Positions 9,435 to 18,381 of a DNA stretch of 64,000 bases are shown piece after piece. Below the pieces are notes generated by a model. It did not search any database, was not told where the DNA came from, and was given only the letters and a program-made list of their open reading frames with translations. How positions within the stretch are numbered: the first letter of the stretch is position 1; each line of letters starts with the position of its first letter. Source of the stretch: Parafilimonas terrae (GTDB taxonomy: Bacteria; Bacteroidota; Bacteroidia; Chitinophagales; Chitinophagaceae); contig NZ_FOXQ01000001.1 of the NCBI RefSeq assembly GCF_900115755.1, positions 124,001 through 188,000 on the forward strand, read 5' to 3'. The translations under genes were made by a program, and so were the position numbers.

Positions 9435-9671
9435 ATGGATGTGCTTGACGAGGAACTTTTACGCTTCTGGAAAGCGCTTAATAAAAACAATGTTCTTTAT
9501 ATCATGGTTGATGTGAAGGAAAGGAATTATGACGCCTTCTAAATCAGCGCGAACAGCCATTGCATAACAGTTAACCGCCCTAAAGACCAGGTTGATGTAA
9601 TTTATCTCGAAAAAATCAAAAAGACACTTGAAGAAAAATGCTACCGGCAACAATCCGGAAGACACATCTGA
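9435..9671 (+). pseudogene. Scrambled nucleotidyltransferase-like pseudogene with an inverted internal piece
   Basis: From ATG 9435 the frame reads MDVLDEELLRFWKALNKNNVLYIMV, here given as MDVLDEELLRFW and KALNKNNVLYIMV, then loses sense and stops at TAA 9540. The same frame resumes as NRPKDQVDVIYLEKIKK (from 9573) to TGA 9669. On the opposite strand, 9548 down to 9504 reads ADLEGVIIPFLHINH, which is what I remember lying just before the NRPKDQ segment in intact family members. So the gene appears to have lost its centre (intact relatives are about 150-160 residues; 79 codons remain) and to have had about 60 bases flipped. The family name is recalled, not searched. Confidence 0.5.
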
Positions 9672-9768
9672 ATAATCAACTCCTGCCGCTGAAATACTGA
9701 TAATGCCGCATCTCCATAAGCCTTTCTGCATTTATATTTAAAAATCTATTTTTCAAGAAAAAAATAAA

Positions 9769-10539
9769 ATGAGAACTATTATTTCAGCCTTGTTACTGTT
9801 GGTAATTCCGGCAATAAGCTTTGCCCAGAAAACAGTAAGTGCAGCATCGGTAATTGAAAGCATTAACAATAATCAGCCTGTATTAATAAACGATGCAGAA
9901 ATAACAGGCACGCTTGATTTTACAAGCCTCAATAATAAAAGGCTTGAAAGAAGCAATTCAAACGATAAAACATATATCAGCACGGTTAATGTTCCGGTTA
10001 CTTTCAGCAATTGTAAATTCATGGGCAAAGTGCTGGGCTATTACAATCCTGATAATGGTAAATCTTTTATAAACAACAGCACTGTAAATAATGCCAACTT
10101 TAATGCAGATGTAAATTTTGAAAACTGCAGTTTTGAGGACGATGTTTCTTTTAAATATTCTGTATTCAGTAATAAAATATCTTTTTCGGGCAGCCGGTTT
10201 AATGAAGAAGCTGAATTTAAATACACCAGCTTTAAAAAAGGGCCCGTTTTTAAATCGGTATTATTTAAAGATGAAGCCGTTTTTAAGTATGTTGATTTCC
10301 CTTCAAATTTTGATTTCAGCAATGCCGTTTTTGAAGGTGATGCAGACTTTAAATACGCACAGTTTAAACACTCAGGCAGTTTTGCAGGTGCATCATTTAA
10401 AGACGACACGGATTTTAAATATGCAGCTTTTGTAAGCGCTGTTAATTTAAAAGGCGCAAACTTTTCCGGCTCAAACGATTTTAAATATACTACGCTTGAT
10501 AACCGTCAAACAAATATGCATGAGCTTGTAAATAAGTAA
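9769..10539 (+). CDS. Secreted pentapeptide-like repeat protein with 11-residue Phe repeats
   Basis: A 256-residue protein with a signal peptide ending near residue 20 (SFAQ). After about residue 112 phenylalanines alternate at 5- and 6-residue steps, giving 11-residue units F-x4-F-x5. Every second unit begins FKY, so FKY recurs exactly every 22 residues at 128, 150, 172, 194, 216 and 238. The pattern recalls pentapeptide-repeat right-handed beta-helices but has a longer period than five, so the fold may be a variant solenoid. It is likely periplasmic or exported. A strong terminator follows 25 bases after the stop. The function is not known. Confidence 0.75.
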   Translation: MRTIISALLLLVIPAISFAQKTVSAASVIESINNNQPVLINDAEITGTLDFTSLNNKRLERSNSNDKTYISTVNVPVTFSNCKFMGKVLGYYNPDNGKSFINNSTVNNANFNADVNFENCSFEDDVSFKYSVFSNKISFSGSRFNEEAEFKYTSFKKGPVFKSVLFKDEAVFKYVDFPSNFDFSNAVFEGDADFKYAQFKHSGSFAGASFKDDTDFKYAAFVSAVNLKGANFSGSNDFKYTTLDNRQTNMHELVNK

Positions 10540-10563
10540 TCTTCATTAATTCATTTATAAAAT

Positions 10564-10594
10564 AAAAAGGGTAAGCAAATTGCTTACCCTTTTT
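10564..10594. terminator. Bidirectional intrinsic terminator
   Basis: A 15-bp perfect stem (aaaaagggtaagcaa paired with ttgcttacccttttt) with A and T tracts on either side lies between the convergent stops of the repeat protein (10539) and the M16 peptidase (10616). It can end transcription from both strands. Confidence 0.9.
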
Positions 10595-10615
10595 GTATTC
10601 AATAACAATATAATC

Positions 10616-11998
10616 TTAATTATTTCCTGCTTTAGATTGCTGTTCTTTAATGGAAGTTTCATCGCCTACCATAACAATCGCCATTTTATCTGTTGGCAAA
10701 TATTTCTTCGTAAGATCAGAAACCTGCTGTGGTGTTACGGCATAAATGTTTTTAACACGGTTGGTTAAATAACTGTCGTCAAGGCCATAGATGTCAAGAA
10801 AATTCAACTGGCTTATAATGCCCGTTGGTGTTGAGTTTTGCAACACAAATATTCCTGCGTTATACCGTTGAATGCCACCAAGCTCATCTGCAGATGGCGC
10901 TTCTGTTTGCAGGCGCACAACTTCTTTTTTTATTTCAGTAATAGCATCAATGGTATGTTCGCTGGTTATATCTGCTGCCTCATACCAAACCGCGCCGGAA
11001 GGATGAGATGATATAGAACTGGACGGTGAATATGTATATCCTTTATTCTCCCTGATGTTACTTGTGATTCTTGAAGCAAAAGAACCGCCAAGCAAAGAAT
11101 TCATTATTGTCAATGGCAGATAATCAGGGTTCTTTGGATTGATCACCGGCAAGCCAATGATCACCGTTGTTTGCGGCGCACCCTTGCGGTCAATAACACT
11201 TACACCCGCCGCAGCATTCGGGCTTATAGAAGGGTAAGAAGGTTCCGGACCCGCTTTCCATTTGCTGAAGCTTGCAGTGGCAGCTTTTGCAGTGGCAGCT
11301 TCGTCAAATTTCCCGGCAACATACAGCACAGAGCGCTTTGCACCGAGGTTATCGTTAAAAAACTTCTTAACGTCATCAATGGTATAGCTATCCAGCATTG
11401 TTTCTGTTGGATACAATGTTCCATAAGGCGTATCACCCCACATTACATTAAAGAATTTTTCCTGTGCAATAGACTGCGGTACACTTTTATTTAATGCAAG
11501 CTGGCGTTTTAAATCAGCCCTTAAACGGTCAATTTCACTTGCAGGCAGCAAGGGATTAATAGCAACATCGGCAATCAGCTTTACCAATTCCGGCGCATAT
11601 TCAGATAAGGCAGAACCATAAATTGTAAATTGATCAGAGCCAACGCTCACACCAACCTGGCCACCCATGCCGGCAGCTTTTTTAGCAAGCGCTGTAGCGC
11701 TGAGCGAAGTTGTGCCTTCATTCATTAACCTTCCTAATAAATCTGAAAGCCAAACCTGGTTTGAGGCTTCCTGCACATTACCTGTTTTAATAATAAGGTT
11801 TACATATACTTTTGGCAAAGTGCCATACTCAACCATCGTAGTGCGCATGCCATTGGGTAATGTGTTTTGCTTCTTGGAAGGCAATACAAAATCTTTAGGA
11901 GTGCCACCTTCCGGCGGTGCCTGCTTTTGCGCTTTTGCTGTAAATGCAACGCTGCATAAGAGCGTTGCGGATAACATATATAATGTAATTTTTTTCAT
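10616..11998 (-). CDS. M16 peptidase, non-catalytic subunit type
   Basis: A 460-residue periplasmic protein with a signal peptide (cleavage near AKAQ, residue 24) and two tandem M16 (insulinase-like) domains. The zinc motif HxxEH is missing where it should be; the corresponding stretch reads WLSDLLGRLMNEGTTS. The later substrate-binding features are kept, with GGSFASRI and KGYTYSPSS near residues 300-325. It is therefore the inactive partner of a two-subunit M16B peptidase, in which it shapes the chamber around the substrate. The active partner is encoded directly upstream on the same strand (gap of 34 bases), so the two form an operon. Confidence 0.9.
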   Translation of the reverse strand: MKKITLYMLSATLLCSVAFTAKAQKQAPPEGGTPKDFVLPSKKQNTLPNGMRTTMVEYGTLPKVYVNLIIKTGNVQEASNQVWLSDLLGRLMNEGTTSLSATALAKKAAGMGGQVGVSVGSDQFTIYGSALSEYAPELVKLIADVAINPLLPASEIDRLRADLKRQLALNKSVPQSIAQEKFFNVMWGDTPYGTLYPTETMLDSYTIDDVKKFFNDNLGAKRSVLYVAGKFDEAATAKAATASFSKWKAGPEPSYPSISPNAAAGVSVIDRKGAPQTTVIIGLPVINPKNPDYLPLTIMNSLLGGSFASRITSNIRENKGYTYSPSSSISSHPSGAVWYEAADITSEHTIDAITEIKKEVVRLQTEAPSADELGGIQRYNAGIFVLQNSTPTGIISQLNFLDIYGLDDSYLTNRVKNIYAVTPQQVSDLTKKYLPTDKMAIVMVGDETSIKEQQSKAGNN

Positions 11999-12032
11999 CT
12001 CTTATTTTTTTAAGCTAATGATGGGTTCATGT

Positions 12033-13391
12033 TTATTTACCGGCTTTCGGATCAACAATTAAAATAGTCCTGTTGGTGGAACGCAGGTATTCCTGTGCTG
12101 TTTTCTTTATTAATTCAGGCGTAACTTTTTTAAATTCTTCTTCCAGCGTATTGATGCGGCCCGGATTGTCATCAAACAAAGCGAATGATGCCAGCAGGTC
12201 AACCTTGCCAAGGCCAAACTGCCCGCCCAAAGCATCATATAAATCAGAACGCATTTTAATCAATGCAAGGTTAAGGTCGGCCTGTGTAACTTTTGAAACA
12301 TCGCTTACTGCTTTATCAAACTGCGCAACAATTGAATCTGCATTTACCGTTGAATCATAAATACAATCAGCCATCCAAAACATGGGGCCGTTATAGTTAA
12401 ACATATTCCCGAGATAATTTATGCCACCGCTTATGTTTGAAGTATAACCTTTATCCTGCACGAGGTATTGATACAGCTTGCTGTCTTTACCCTGCAGCAG
12501 TATCTGGTCAATCAATCCCATTGCATAATATTCCGGCGTATTCCTGTCGGGCATTTTATAAGCAACGGCAATAGCAGGTTTACTGGCAAGTTTATCTTCT
12601 TTTACAAAACGTTGTTCCTGTTCCTGCCTTGGTTCGCTTATGTCAGGTTTTGGAGGTAATGTGGCAGATGGAATAGCAGCAAAATACTGGTCTATCCACT
12701 TCTTTGCTTCAGCAGGTTCAAAGTCGCCCACCACAACTATTACAGCATTGTCAGGTGCGTAATATGTTTTAAAAAAGCTTTGAACATCATCAAGGTTAGC
12801 TGAATCAAGGTCTTTCAGGTCGCCATAAAAATTATGTGCATTATACCAGTTTTTGTTGGCATACTGCGGCATATCAAGCCAGGGAAAACCGCCGTAAGGC
12901 TGGTTAAGCACATTCACTTTCACTTCATTCTTCACAACACCCTGCTGATTGGTTAAATTATCCTGCGTAATAGCAAGGCCTCTCATGCGGTCAGCTTCTG
13001 CCCATAAACCGGTTTCAAGTTTATGTGCAGGCAACACTTCAAAATAATTGGTAAAATCAAAACGGGTTGAGCCATTTAGTATGCCACCGTTTTGCTGCAC
13101 CAGTTTTATAAATTCCATCTTGCCAAGATTTTGCGACCCCTGGAACATCATATGCTCAAACAAATGCGCAAACCCTGTACGGTCTTTTGGTTCAATGCGA
13201 AAACCAATGTTATAATAAACGCCAATGTCAACAATGGGCGCTGTTTTATCGGGCGATAAAACAACCTTTAAACCATTTTTCAGTTTATAATATTCAACCG
13301 GCACCTTTAACTGTTGCGCCATTAACCGGGTACACCATGCTGATAACAACAGCACTACCAGCAAAGCTTTAAAATGATAATTTTTTTTCAT
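12033..13391 (-). CDS. M16 zinc metallopeptidase, catalytic subunit type
   Basis: A 452-residue protein with a signal peptide (LMAQ near residue 26) and the inverted zinc motif HLFEH at His76-His80, with Glu79 as catalytic base and Glu156 (VVKNEVKV) as the third zinc ligand at the usual distance. Two M16 domains are present. It degrades peptides inside a closed chamber, in the periplasm. It is the first gene of the two-gene operon with the inactive M16 subunit downstream. Start at ATG 13391 gives a full signal peptide. This pair is common in Bacteroidota. Confidence 0.93.
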   Translation of the reverse strand: MKKNYHFKALLVVLLLSAWCTRLMAQQLKVPVEYYKLKNGLKVVLSPDKTAPIVDIGVYYNIGFRIEPKDRTGFAHLFEHMMFQGSQNLGKMEFIKLVQQNGGILNGSTRFDFTNYFEVLPAHKLETGLWAEADRMRGLAITQDNLTNQQGVVKNEVKVNVLNQPYGGFPWLDMPQYANKNWYNAHNFYGDLKDLDSANLDDVQSFFKTYYAPDNAVIVVVGDFEPAEAKKWIDQYFAAIPSATLPPKPDISEPRQEQEQRFVKEDKLASKPAIAVAYKMPDRNTPEYYAMGLIDQILLQGKDSKLYQYLVQDKGYTSNISGGINYLGNMFNYNGPMFWMADCIYDSTVNADSIVAQFDKAVSDVSKVTQADLNLALIKMRSDLYDALGGQFGLGKVDLLASFALFDDNPGRINTLEEEFKKVTPELIKKTAQEYLRSTNRTILIVDPKAGK

Positions 13392-13508
13392 GAAATGAAT
13401 TTTACAAAGCGCCTAATATAAGCGTTTATACTTATCCGGGAAGTAAATATGGATATTCGGTAAAAGTTTTTGATGTGCAGCAGTGCCTGATAACTTTATC
13501 TTTATGGC

Positions 13509-14135
13509 ATGACAAGTTTATCGCAAATATTTGAACATAAAATTGTAGCCATTTTACGCGGCATGCCACCAGCAGAAATAACAAACATTGCAAATGCTTT
13601 ATATGATGGCGGTATCCGCCTGCTGGAAATTACTTTAAATTCAGATGATGCCTTGCCCGCCATTGAACAGCTGAACCATCAATTCAAAAACAAAATGCTT
13701 ATTGGTGCAGGCACCGTAATTGATGAAACGGATGCAAAAAATGCTATTGCTGCAGGCGCTGCATTTCTTATTTCGCCATCGCTTGATATGCAGGTAATTA
13801 AAGCAGCAAAAGATGCAGGCATCGTAAGTATTCCCGGCGCATTTACGCCAACAGAAATTGTGGCTGCACATAAAAACGGCGCGGATATCATTAAAATATT
13901 TCCCTGCCTTAATGCGGATTATGTGAAGAATATATTAGCGCCGCTTAATTTTATAAAGGTTATGCCAACCGGCGGTATTGATGCATCAAATATTCAAACA
14001 TTTGCAGAAGCCGGCGCCGTGGCTTTTGGTATTGGAAGCGCATTGGTGAGCAGCAAAGCAACAGTTAATAAAACATATCTTGAAACGATAACTACAAAAG
14101 CAAAACAATTGGTTACAGCGTTGCAGGCAATTTAG
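13509..14135 (+). CDS. 2-keto-3-deoxy-6-phosphogluconate / -phosphogalactonate aldolase
   Basis: A 208-residue class I aldolase. The Schiff-base lysine is Lys129 in IIKIFPC, the catalytic glutamate Glu40 in LLEIT, and the early AILRG arginine is Arg17. The enzyme splits the 6-phospho-2-keto-3-deoxy sugar acid into pyruvate and glyceraldehyde 3-phosphate. Sequence alone does not separate Eda (gluconate) from DgoA (galactonate); the downstream KDGal kinase (97 bases away, same strand) favours the galactonate branch. An in-frame choice is clear because the protein begins directly with the first helix. A TATCTTTA box just upstream could be the -7 promoter element. Confidence 0.92.
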   Translation: MTSLSQIFEHKIVAILRGMPPAEITNIANALYDGGIRLLEITLNSDDALPAIEQLNHQFKNKMLIGAGTVIDETDAKNAIAAGAAFLISPSLDMQVIKAAKDAGIVSIPGAFTPTEIVAAHKNGADIIKIFPCLNADYVKNILAPLNFIKVMPTGGIDASNIQTFAEAGAVAFGIGSALVSSKATVNKTYLETITTKAKQLVTALQAI

Positions 14136-14231
14136 CTGCTGTTGCGTCGCAACCCCTTCTGACCGGTGTCAGCCGGGCAGGGCTTGTACAATTGATACAT
14201 TATTCAGCAATAAATCAGGTTCAAAACAAAT

Positions 14232-15179
14232 ATGCAAACCTTCTTAAGCTGCGATTGGGGAACAAGTTCATTCCGGCTGCGTTTAATTGATGCAGCAGCA
14301 AAAACAGTATTGGCTGAAACGCTTACACAGCAAGGCATTTCGGCCACTCATGAGGCGTGGAAGAAGGAACAAAATATCAGCAGGTTTTCATTTTACAGCC
14401 GTTATATAAAAGAACGAATACCGGTGCTGGAACAGCAAATAAATACATCGCTTAATAATGTGCCGCTAATAATTGCCGGCATGGCATCATCTGCCATCGG
14501 CATGAAAGAATTGCCTTACAAAAAAATTCCGTTTGTTATTCAACCACAAAATTTATTGGCTGATGTTATTGAACCAACTCCTTCTTTTCAGCATACAACA
14601 ATATTAATTTCCGGCGCCTGTTCACCAACAGATGTAATGCGCGGCGAAGAAACAATACTCGCAGGCTGCGCTATAAATTCATCATTCAACAAACAATTAT
14701 TCATATTACCGGGCACGCATTCAAAACATGTTTTAACTGGAAATAATATACTTACGGAAATTAAAACCTATATGACCGGCGAGTTGTTTCAACTGCTGTC
14801 AACGAAAAGCATTTTATCAAATTCGGTAGAAAAAGATAATACAGGTATTGAAACTAACGATGCTTTTTTAAAAGGCATACACGATGCTACGGCATCATCT
14901 TTATTAAACAACATTTTTCATGTTCGCATCAACGCATTGTTTAATGCAATGAACAAAAAAGAAAACTATCATTATTTAAGCGGCCTGCTTATAGGCGAAG
15001 AATTAAAACAGGTTTTAAGGGAAGATATTGATGCTGTAACCATTGTTTCTTCTGGGAATTTATTACAATTATATCATACAGCCCTGTCATTTTTAAATAA
15101 AAATTTAAGGGTTTTAACAGAAGATGCTGACAAGGCATTAATAAATGCGCAAACCGTTTTATTTAATCATTATCAATAA
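14232..15179 (+). CDS. dgoK: 2-dehydro-3-deoxygalactonokinase
   Basis: A 315-residue cytosolic kinase of the DgoK family, beginning with the DWGTSSFRLRL phosphate-binding stretch (residues 8-18). Other marks are IAGMASSAIG near 77-86, MRGEET near 136-141 and LPGTHSKHV near 155-163. It phosphorylates 2-keto-3-deoxygalactonate to the 6-phosphate, the step directly before the aldolase encoded upstream. Together these give the last two steps of the DeLey-Doudoroff route for galactose or galactonate. The length is that of the family. Confidence 0.93.
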   Translation: MQTFLSCDWGTSSFRLRLIDAAAKTVLAETLTQQGISATHEAWKKEQNISRFSFYSRYIKERIPVLEQQINTSLNNVPLIIAGMASSAIGMKELPYKKIPFVIQPQNLLADVIEPTPSFQHTTILISGACSPTDVMRGEETILAGCAINSSFNKQLFILPGTHSKHVLTGNNILTEIKTYMTGELFQLLSTKSILSNSVEKDNTGIETNDAFLKGIHDATASSLLNNIFHVRINALFNAMNKKENYHYLSGLLIGEELKQVLREDIDAVTIVSSGNLLQLYHTALSFLNKNLRVLTEDADKALINAQTVLFNHYQ

Positions 15180-15201
15180 ATTTAAAATTGAAATAGCCAT
15201 T

Positions 15202-16242
15202 ATGAAAAGATTTATACCTGCATTGCTGCTATACATATTAATAAGTTCATGCGGTGAAAACACACATCAGTCACCGGCGCAAAAATCAGATACAGCAATT
15301 GGTAAAATTGAAATATATGATGCGGCTGCATTGCAGGCAATTGACAGCAACGCAGCAATTGAAATTATAGCCAAAGGTTATACCTGGAGCGAAGGCCCGG
15401 TTTGGGTGCCAGCCAAACAAATACTGTTATTTTCCGATGTAATTGAGAATAAAATTTACCAATGGAAAGAAGGCGATACAGCCAAATTATATTTAACACC
15501 TTCAGGTTACACAGGTGCTGTAAAACGCATTGGCGGAGAGGATGGTTCCAATGGCTTAACATTAGATAAAAATGGCAACCTGTTGTTATGCCAATCCGGC
15601 AACAGGCAGGTTGTAAAATTAAATTCAGGCTTGGATGCGCCGCAGCCTGAATTTACAGTGCTTGCATCCAGCTATAATGGCAAAAAATTCAACAGCCCGA
15701 ACGATCTTGTTACAGACAGCGATAACAATATTTATTTTACCGACCCGGTTTATGGTTTGCCGCAGCGTGACAAAGATTCAACAAGAGAATTAGATATTGA
15801 AGGCGTGTATAAAATAACGGCTGATGGCAAATTATCGTTATTAATTGATTCTATTAAAAAGCCTAATGGCATTGCATTATCCAACGATGAAAAAACTTTA
15901 TACATTGCCAGCAGTGATGATGAACATCCAAAATGGTATGCTTACGATCTTGATGAAGACGGCAACCTCAAAAACGGTCATATTTTACTGGATGCAACTG
16001 TAATGAAAGCAAACGCAACTGTTAAGCAAGGCGCCGATGGTTTTAAAGTTGATAAGCATGGAAATATTTTTAGCGCCGGGCCGGATGGCATTAATATTAT
16101 TTCCCCCGAAGGAAAATTGATTGGTTTAATTAAAGTGTATAACAGGCCAACTTCCAATTGTGCTTTTAATGAAACAAAAGATATTTTGTTTATAACAGCC
16201 GATGATGTAGTGATAAAGATAAAGCTGCACAACCAGGGATGA
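15202..16242 (+). CDS. SMP-30/gluconolactonase-like lipoprotein
   Basis: A 346-residue protein from the ATG at 15202; the longer frame (from 15145) overlaps dgoK and lacks a signal, while this start gives a lipoprotein signal with Cys17 (LISSC). It is a six-bladed beta-propeller of the SMP-30/gluconolactonase/LRE family: SEGPVWVP near 70, NGLTLDKNGNL, NSPNDLV with FTDP, and KPNGIALS. Such enzymes open sugar lactones with a divalent metal. Lying 22 bases after dgoK, it would make sense as a periplasmic galactono-lactonase feeding the kinase and aldolase. Confidence 0.88.
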   Translation: MKRFIPALLLYILISSCGENTHQSPAQKSDTAIGKIEIYDAAALQAIDSNAAIEIIAKGYTWSEGPVWVPAKQILLFSDVIENKIYQWKEGDTAKLYLTPSGYTGAVKRIGGEDGSNGLTLDKNGNLLLCQSGNRQVVKLNSGLDAPQPEFTVLASSYNGKKFNSPNDLVTDSDNNIYFTDPVYGLPQRDKDSTRELDIEGVYKITADGKLSLLIDSIKKPNGIALSNDEKTLYIASSDDEHPKWYAYDLDEDGNLKNGHILLDATVMKANATVKQGADGFKVDKHGNIFSAGPDGINIISPEGKLIGLIKVYNRPTSNCAFNETKDILFITADDVVIKIKLHNQG

Positions 16243-16355
16243 CAACCTTTGAAAGATTGTTATCCCTCAGTTCACATTCATGCTCTTTTGTCCTTCGGTG
16301 AGACCGCTATTGCAGGCCGGCCGGGCTGTTTACCAAAATCTACAACCAAAATTAT

Positions 16356-18236
16356 ATGATAAAAAAAGCCATTCTTACAACTGTTATTTATTGTCTTGCT
16401 TTATTTCAGCTACATGCACAAATAAGTTTGCCTGTTGCCAGGAATATACAGGCTGCTTTTGATAAAAATACAAGAAATACAAGCGGCCAGCCAGGTGAAA
16501 AATACTGGCAAAACACAGCTTCGTATGATATCAGCATCAATGTTAATCCTGCAACAAGATTAATAAGCGGTACCGTTGATATTGATTATATAAACAACAG
16601 CCCCGACACGCTTAATAAAATTGTATTTAAGCTTTACACTGATTTTTATAAAGCCGGCGCTATGCGCGGTTATCCCGTGGAAGAACAGGATGTAAGCAAG
16701 GGCATGGCTATTGAAAAAATAGCTGTGAACAATCAGCAGTTTGATCCAACAAAAATTGTTATACAAGGCACTAATATGATAGTGCCTGCAACGTTATTGC
16801 CATTGCAAACAATACATTTCAGCATTCAATATTCTTATACGCTTAATAAAACTTCGCATATAAGAACAGGTGAAGTGGAAGAAGGCGCTTATTTTATTGC
16901 CTATAGTTTTCCGCGCATAACCGTGTATGATGATGTGGATGGATGGAACATGAGCCAATACACCGGCACTTATGAATTCTATAACGACTTCTGCAACTTT
17001 AATGCTGCCATCACTGTTCCAAACAGCTTTGCAGTTTGGGCAACAGGCGATCTCATTAATTGCGATGAAGTATATAGCAGTAAAGTTTGCCAGCGCCTGA
17101 AAAGCGCAGAGAACAATAATGAATATATAACCATAATCGACAGCACAGACCTTGCTTCAAAAAGCTTTACAAACAATAATGCAGTAAACACTTTTCGCTT
17201 TAATGCAAAGCATGTTACGGATTTTGTTTTTGCCATAAGCGATCATTATATATGGAAAGCCTCAAGCCTTATTGTGGATTCAGCAACCGGGCGCAGAACA
17301 CGTGTTGATGCAGTATATAACCCATTGCATACAGATTATGCTGATGTTATAAAAGAAGCAAGAAGCACGGTTGAATACATGAGTTTTCGTTTTCCAAAAT
17401 GGCCATATCCCTATAATCATGAAACTATTTTTGACGGCCTTGATAAAATGGAATACCCGATGATGGTGAATGACATTCCGCAACATGGCGCGGTGGAAAG
17501 TTTTTCGCTCACCAGCCATGAAATATTTCATACCATGTTTCCTTTTTATATGGGTATTAATGAAACAAAATACGGATGGATGGATGAAGGCTGGGCCACG
17601 CTTGCAGAATGGCTTTTTACGCCTATGTACCTGCCCGGCAGGGTTGACAGTTTTGCCGTAGCAGATTATGAAGCCGTTGCAGGCAACGAAATAGATTTGC
17701 CCGTAATTACGCCAAGCACACAAATGCAGGGCATTTATTTTGAGCATGAATCGGCGTTTTCCATTAATTCTTATCCAAAACCTGGCTTAGGTTATTTATA
17801 TATAAAAGATATGCTGGGTGATGAAATATTTTTTAAGGCCCTTCATCATTATATAAAAACATGGAATGGCAAACATCCGCTGCCATACGATTTTTTTAAT
17901 TGCATGAATGAAGGAGCAGGCATAAACATGAATTGGTTTTGGAAGATATGGTTCTTTGATAAAGGTTATCCCGACCTTGCCATTGCGGAAGTGAAACCGG
18001 CGAAGAAACAGGTTGTTATATTATCCAAAGGCAATAAACCAACACCTGTTGACCTTACTATTTATTTTGAGAATGGCGCTACCGAAAAAATACATAAAAC
18101 AATAGACGCCTGGAAAAACGGTAATAAAACGGTTATCCTCAGCTATACCAACGCCTCACCCGTTTCCAGGATAGAATTAGGCGATTTTTTTGACGTTGAT
18201 GTTGACAAGAGAAACAATGTATGGTTGAATAAATAG
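16356..18236 (+). CDS. Secreted M1-family zinc metallopeptidase
   Basis: A 626-residue protein with a signal peptide ending near residue 22 (LHAQ). It has an N-terminal beta-sandwich domain, then a gluzincin catalytic domain with HEIFH at His388-His392 and the third zinc ligand Glu411 in WMDEGWA, the HExxH-x18-E spacing of M1 aminopeptidases. A GAMEN-like exopeptidase motif is replaced by KMEYPMM near residue 370. It likely trims peptides in the periplasm or outside the cell. The family call is firm; the specificity is not readable. Confidence 0.9.
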   Translation: MIKKAILTTVIYCLALFQLHAQISLPVARNIQAAFDKNTRNTSGQPGEKYWQNTASYDISINVNPATRLISGTVDIDYINNSPDTLNKIVFKLYTDFYKAGAMRGYPVEEQDVSKGMAIEKIAVNNQQFDPTKIVIQGTNMIVPATLLPLQTIHFSIQYSYTLNKTSHIRTGEVEEGAYFIAYSFPRITVYDDVDGWNMSQYTGTYEFYNDFCNFNAAITVPNSFAVWATGDLINCDEVYSSKVCQRLKSAENNNEYITIIDSTDLASKSFTNNNAVNTFRFNAKHVTDFVFAISDHYIWKASSLIVDSATGRRTRVDAVYNPLHTDYADVIKEARSTVEYMSFRFPKWPYPYNHETIFDGLDKMEYPMMVNDIPQHGAVESFSLTSHEIFHTMFPFYMGINETKYGWMDEGWATLAEWLFTPMYLPGRVDSFAVADYEAVAGNEIDLPVITPSTQMQGIYFEHESAFSINSYPKPGLGYLYIKDMLGDEIFFKALHHYIKTWNGKHPLPYDFFNCMNEGAGINMNWFWKIWFFDKGYPDLAIAEVKPAKKQVVILSKGNKPTPVDLTIYFENGATEKIHKTIDAWKNGNKTVILSYTNASPVSRIELGDFFDVDVDKRNNVWLNK

Positions 18237-18350
18237 AAAACCGGGTTAAGCGGCAAGCTACAGAAGCCTTAACGTTAAATGATGATTGCATTTCGCTTTC
18301 AACAACCTTAAAGCCTTTTAAAAACTTTAATTTTTCTTGACATAAAGGCG

Positions 18351-18358
18351 TAAATTTG
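18351..18358 (+). promoter_or_regulatory. Candidate -7 promoter box of gap
   Basis: TAAATTTG fits the Bacteroidota -7 consensus TAnnTTTG and lies 23 bases before the gap start codon. A matching -33 TTTG at the right distance is not clear, so only the -7 box is proposed. Confidence 0.45.
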
Positions 18359-18381
18359 CGGTCTCAAAAAATAAAAAAGTT

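Noticed and set aside
9459-9731. A 90-residue minus-strand frame containing IIPFLHINH.
   Set aside because: Not taken as a gene: only its middle looks like protein, and this is better explained as an inverted piece of the plus-strand pseudogene.
10120-10520. Regular spacing at DNA level that could suggest a CRISPR or tandem DNA repeat.
   Set aside because: The 66-base period reflects the 22-residue protein repeat; bases vary at third positions and there are no constant repeats with unique spacers.
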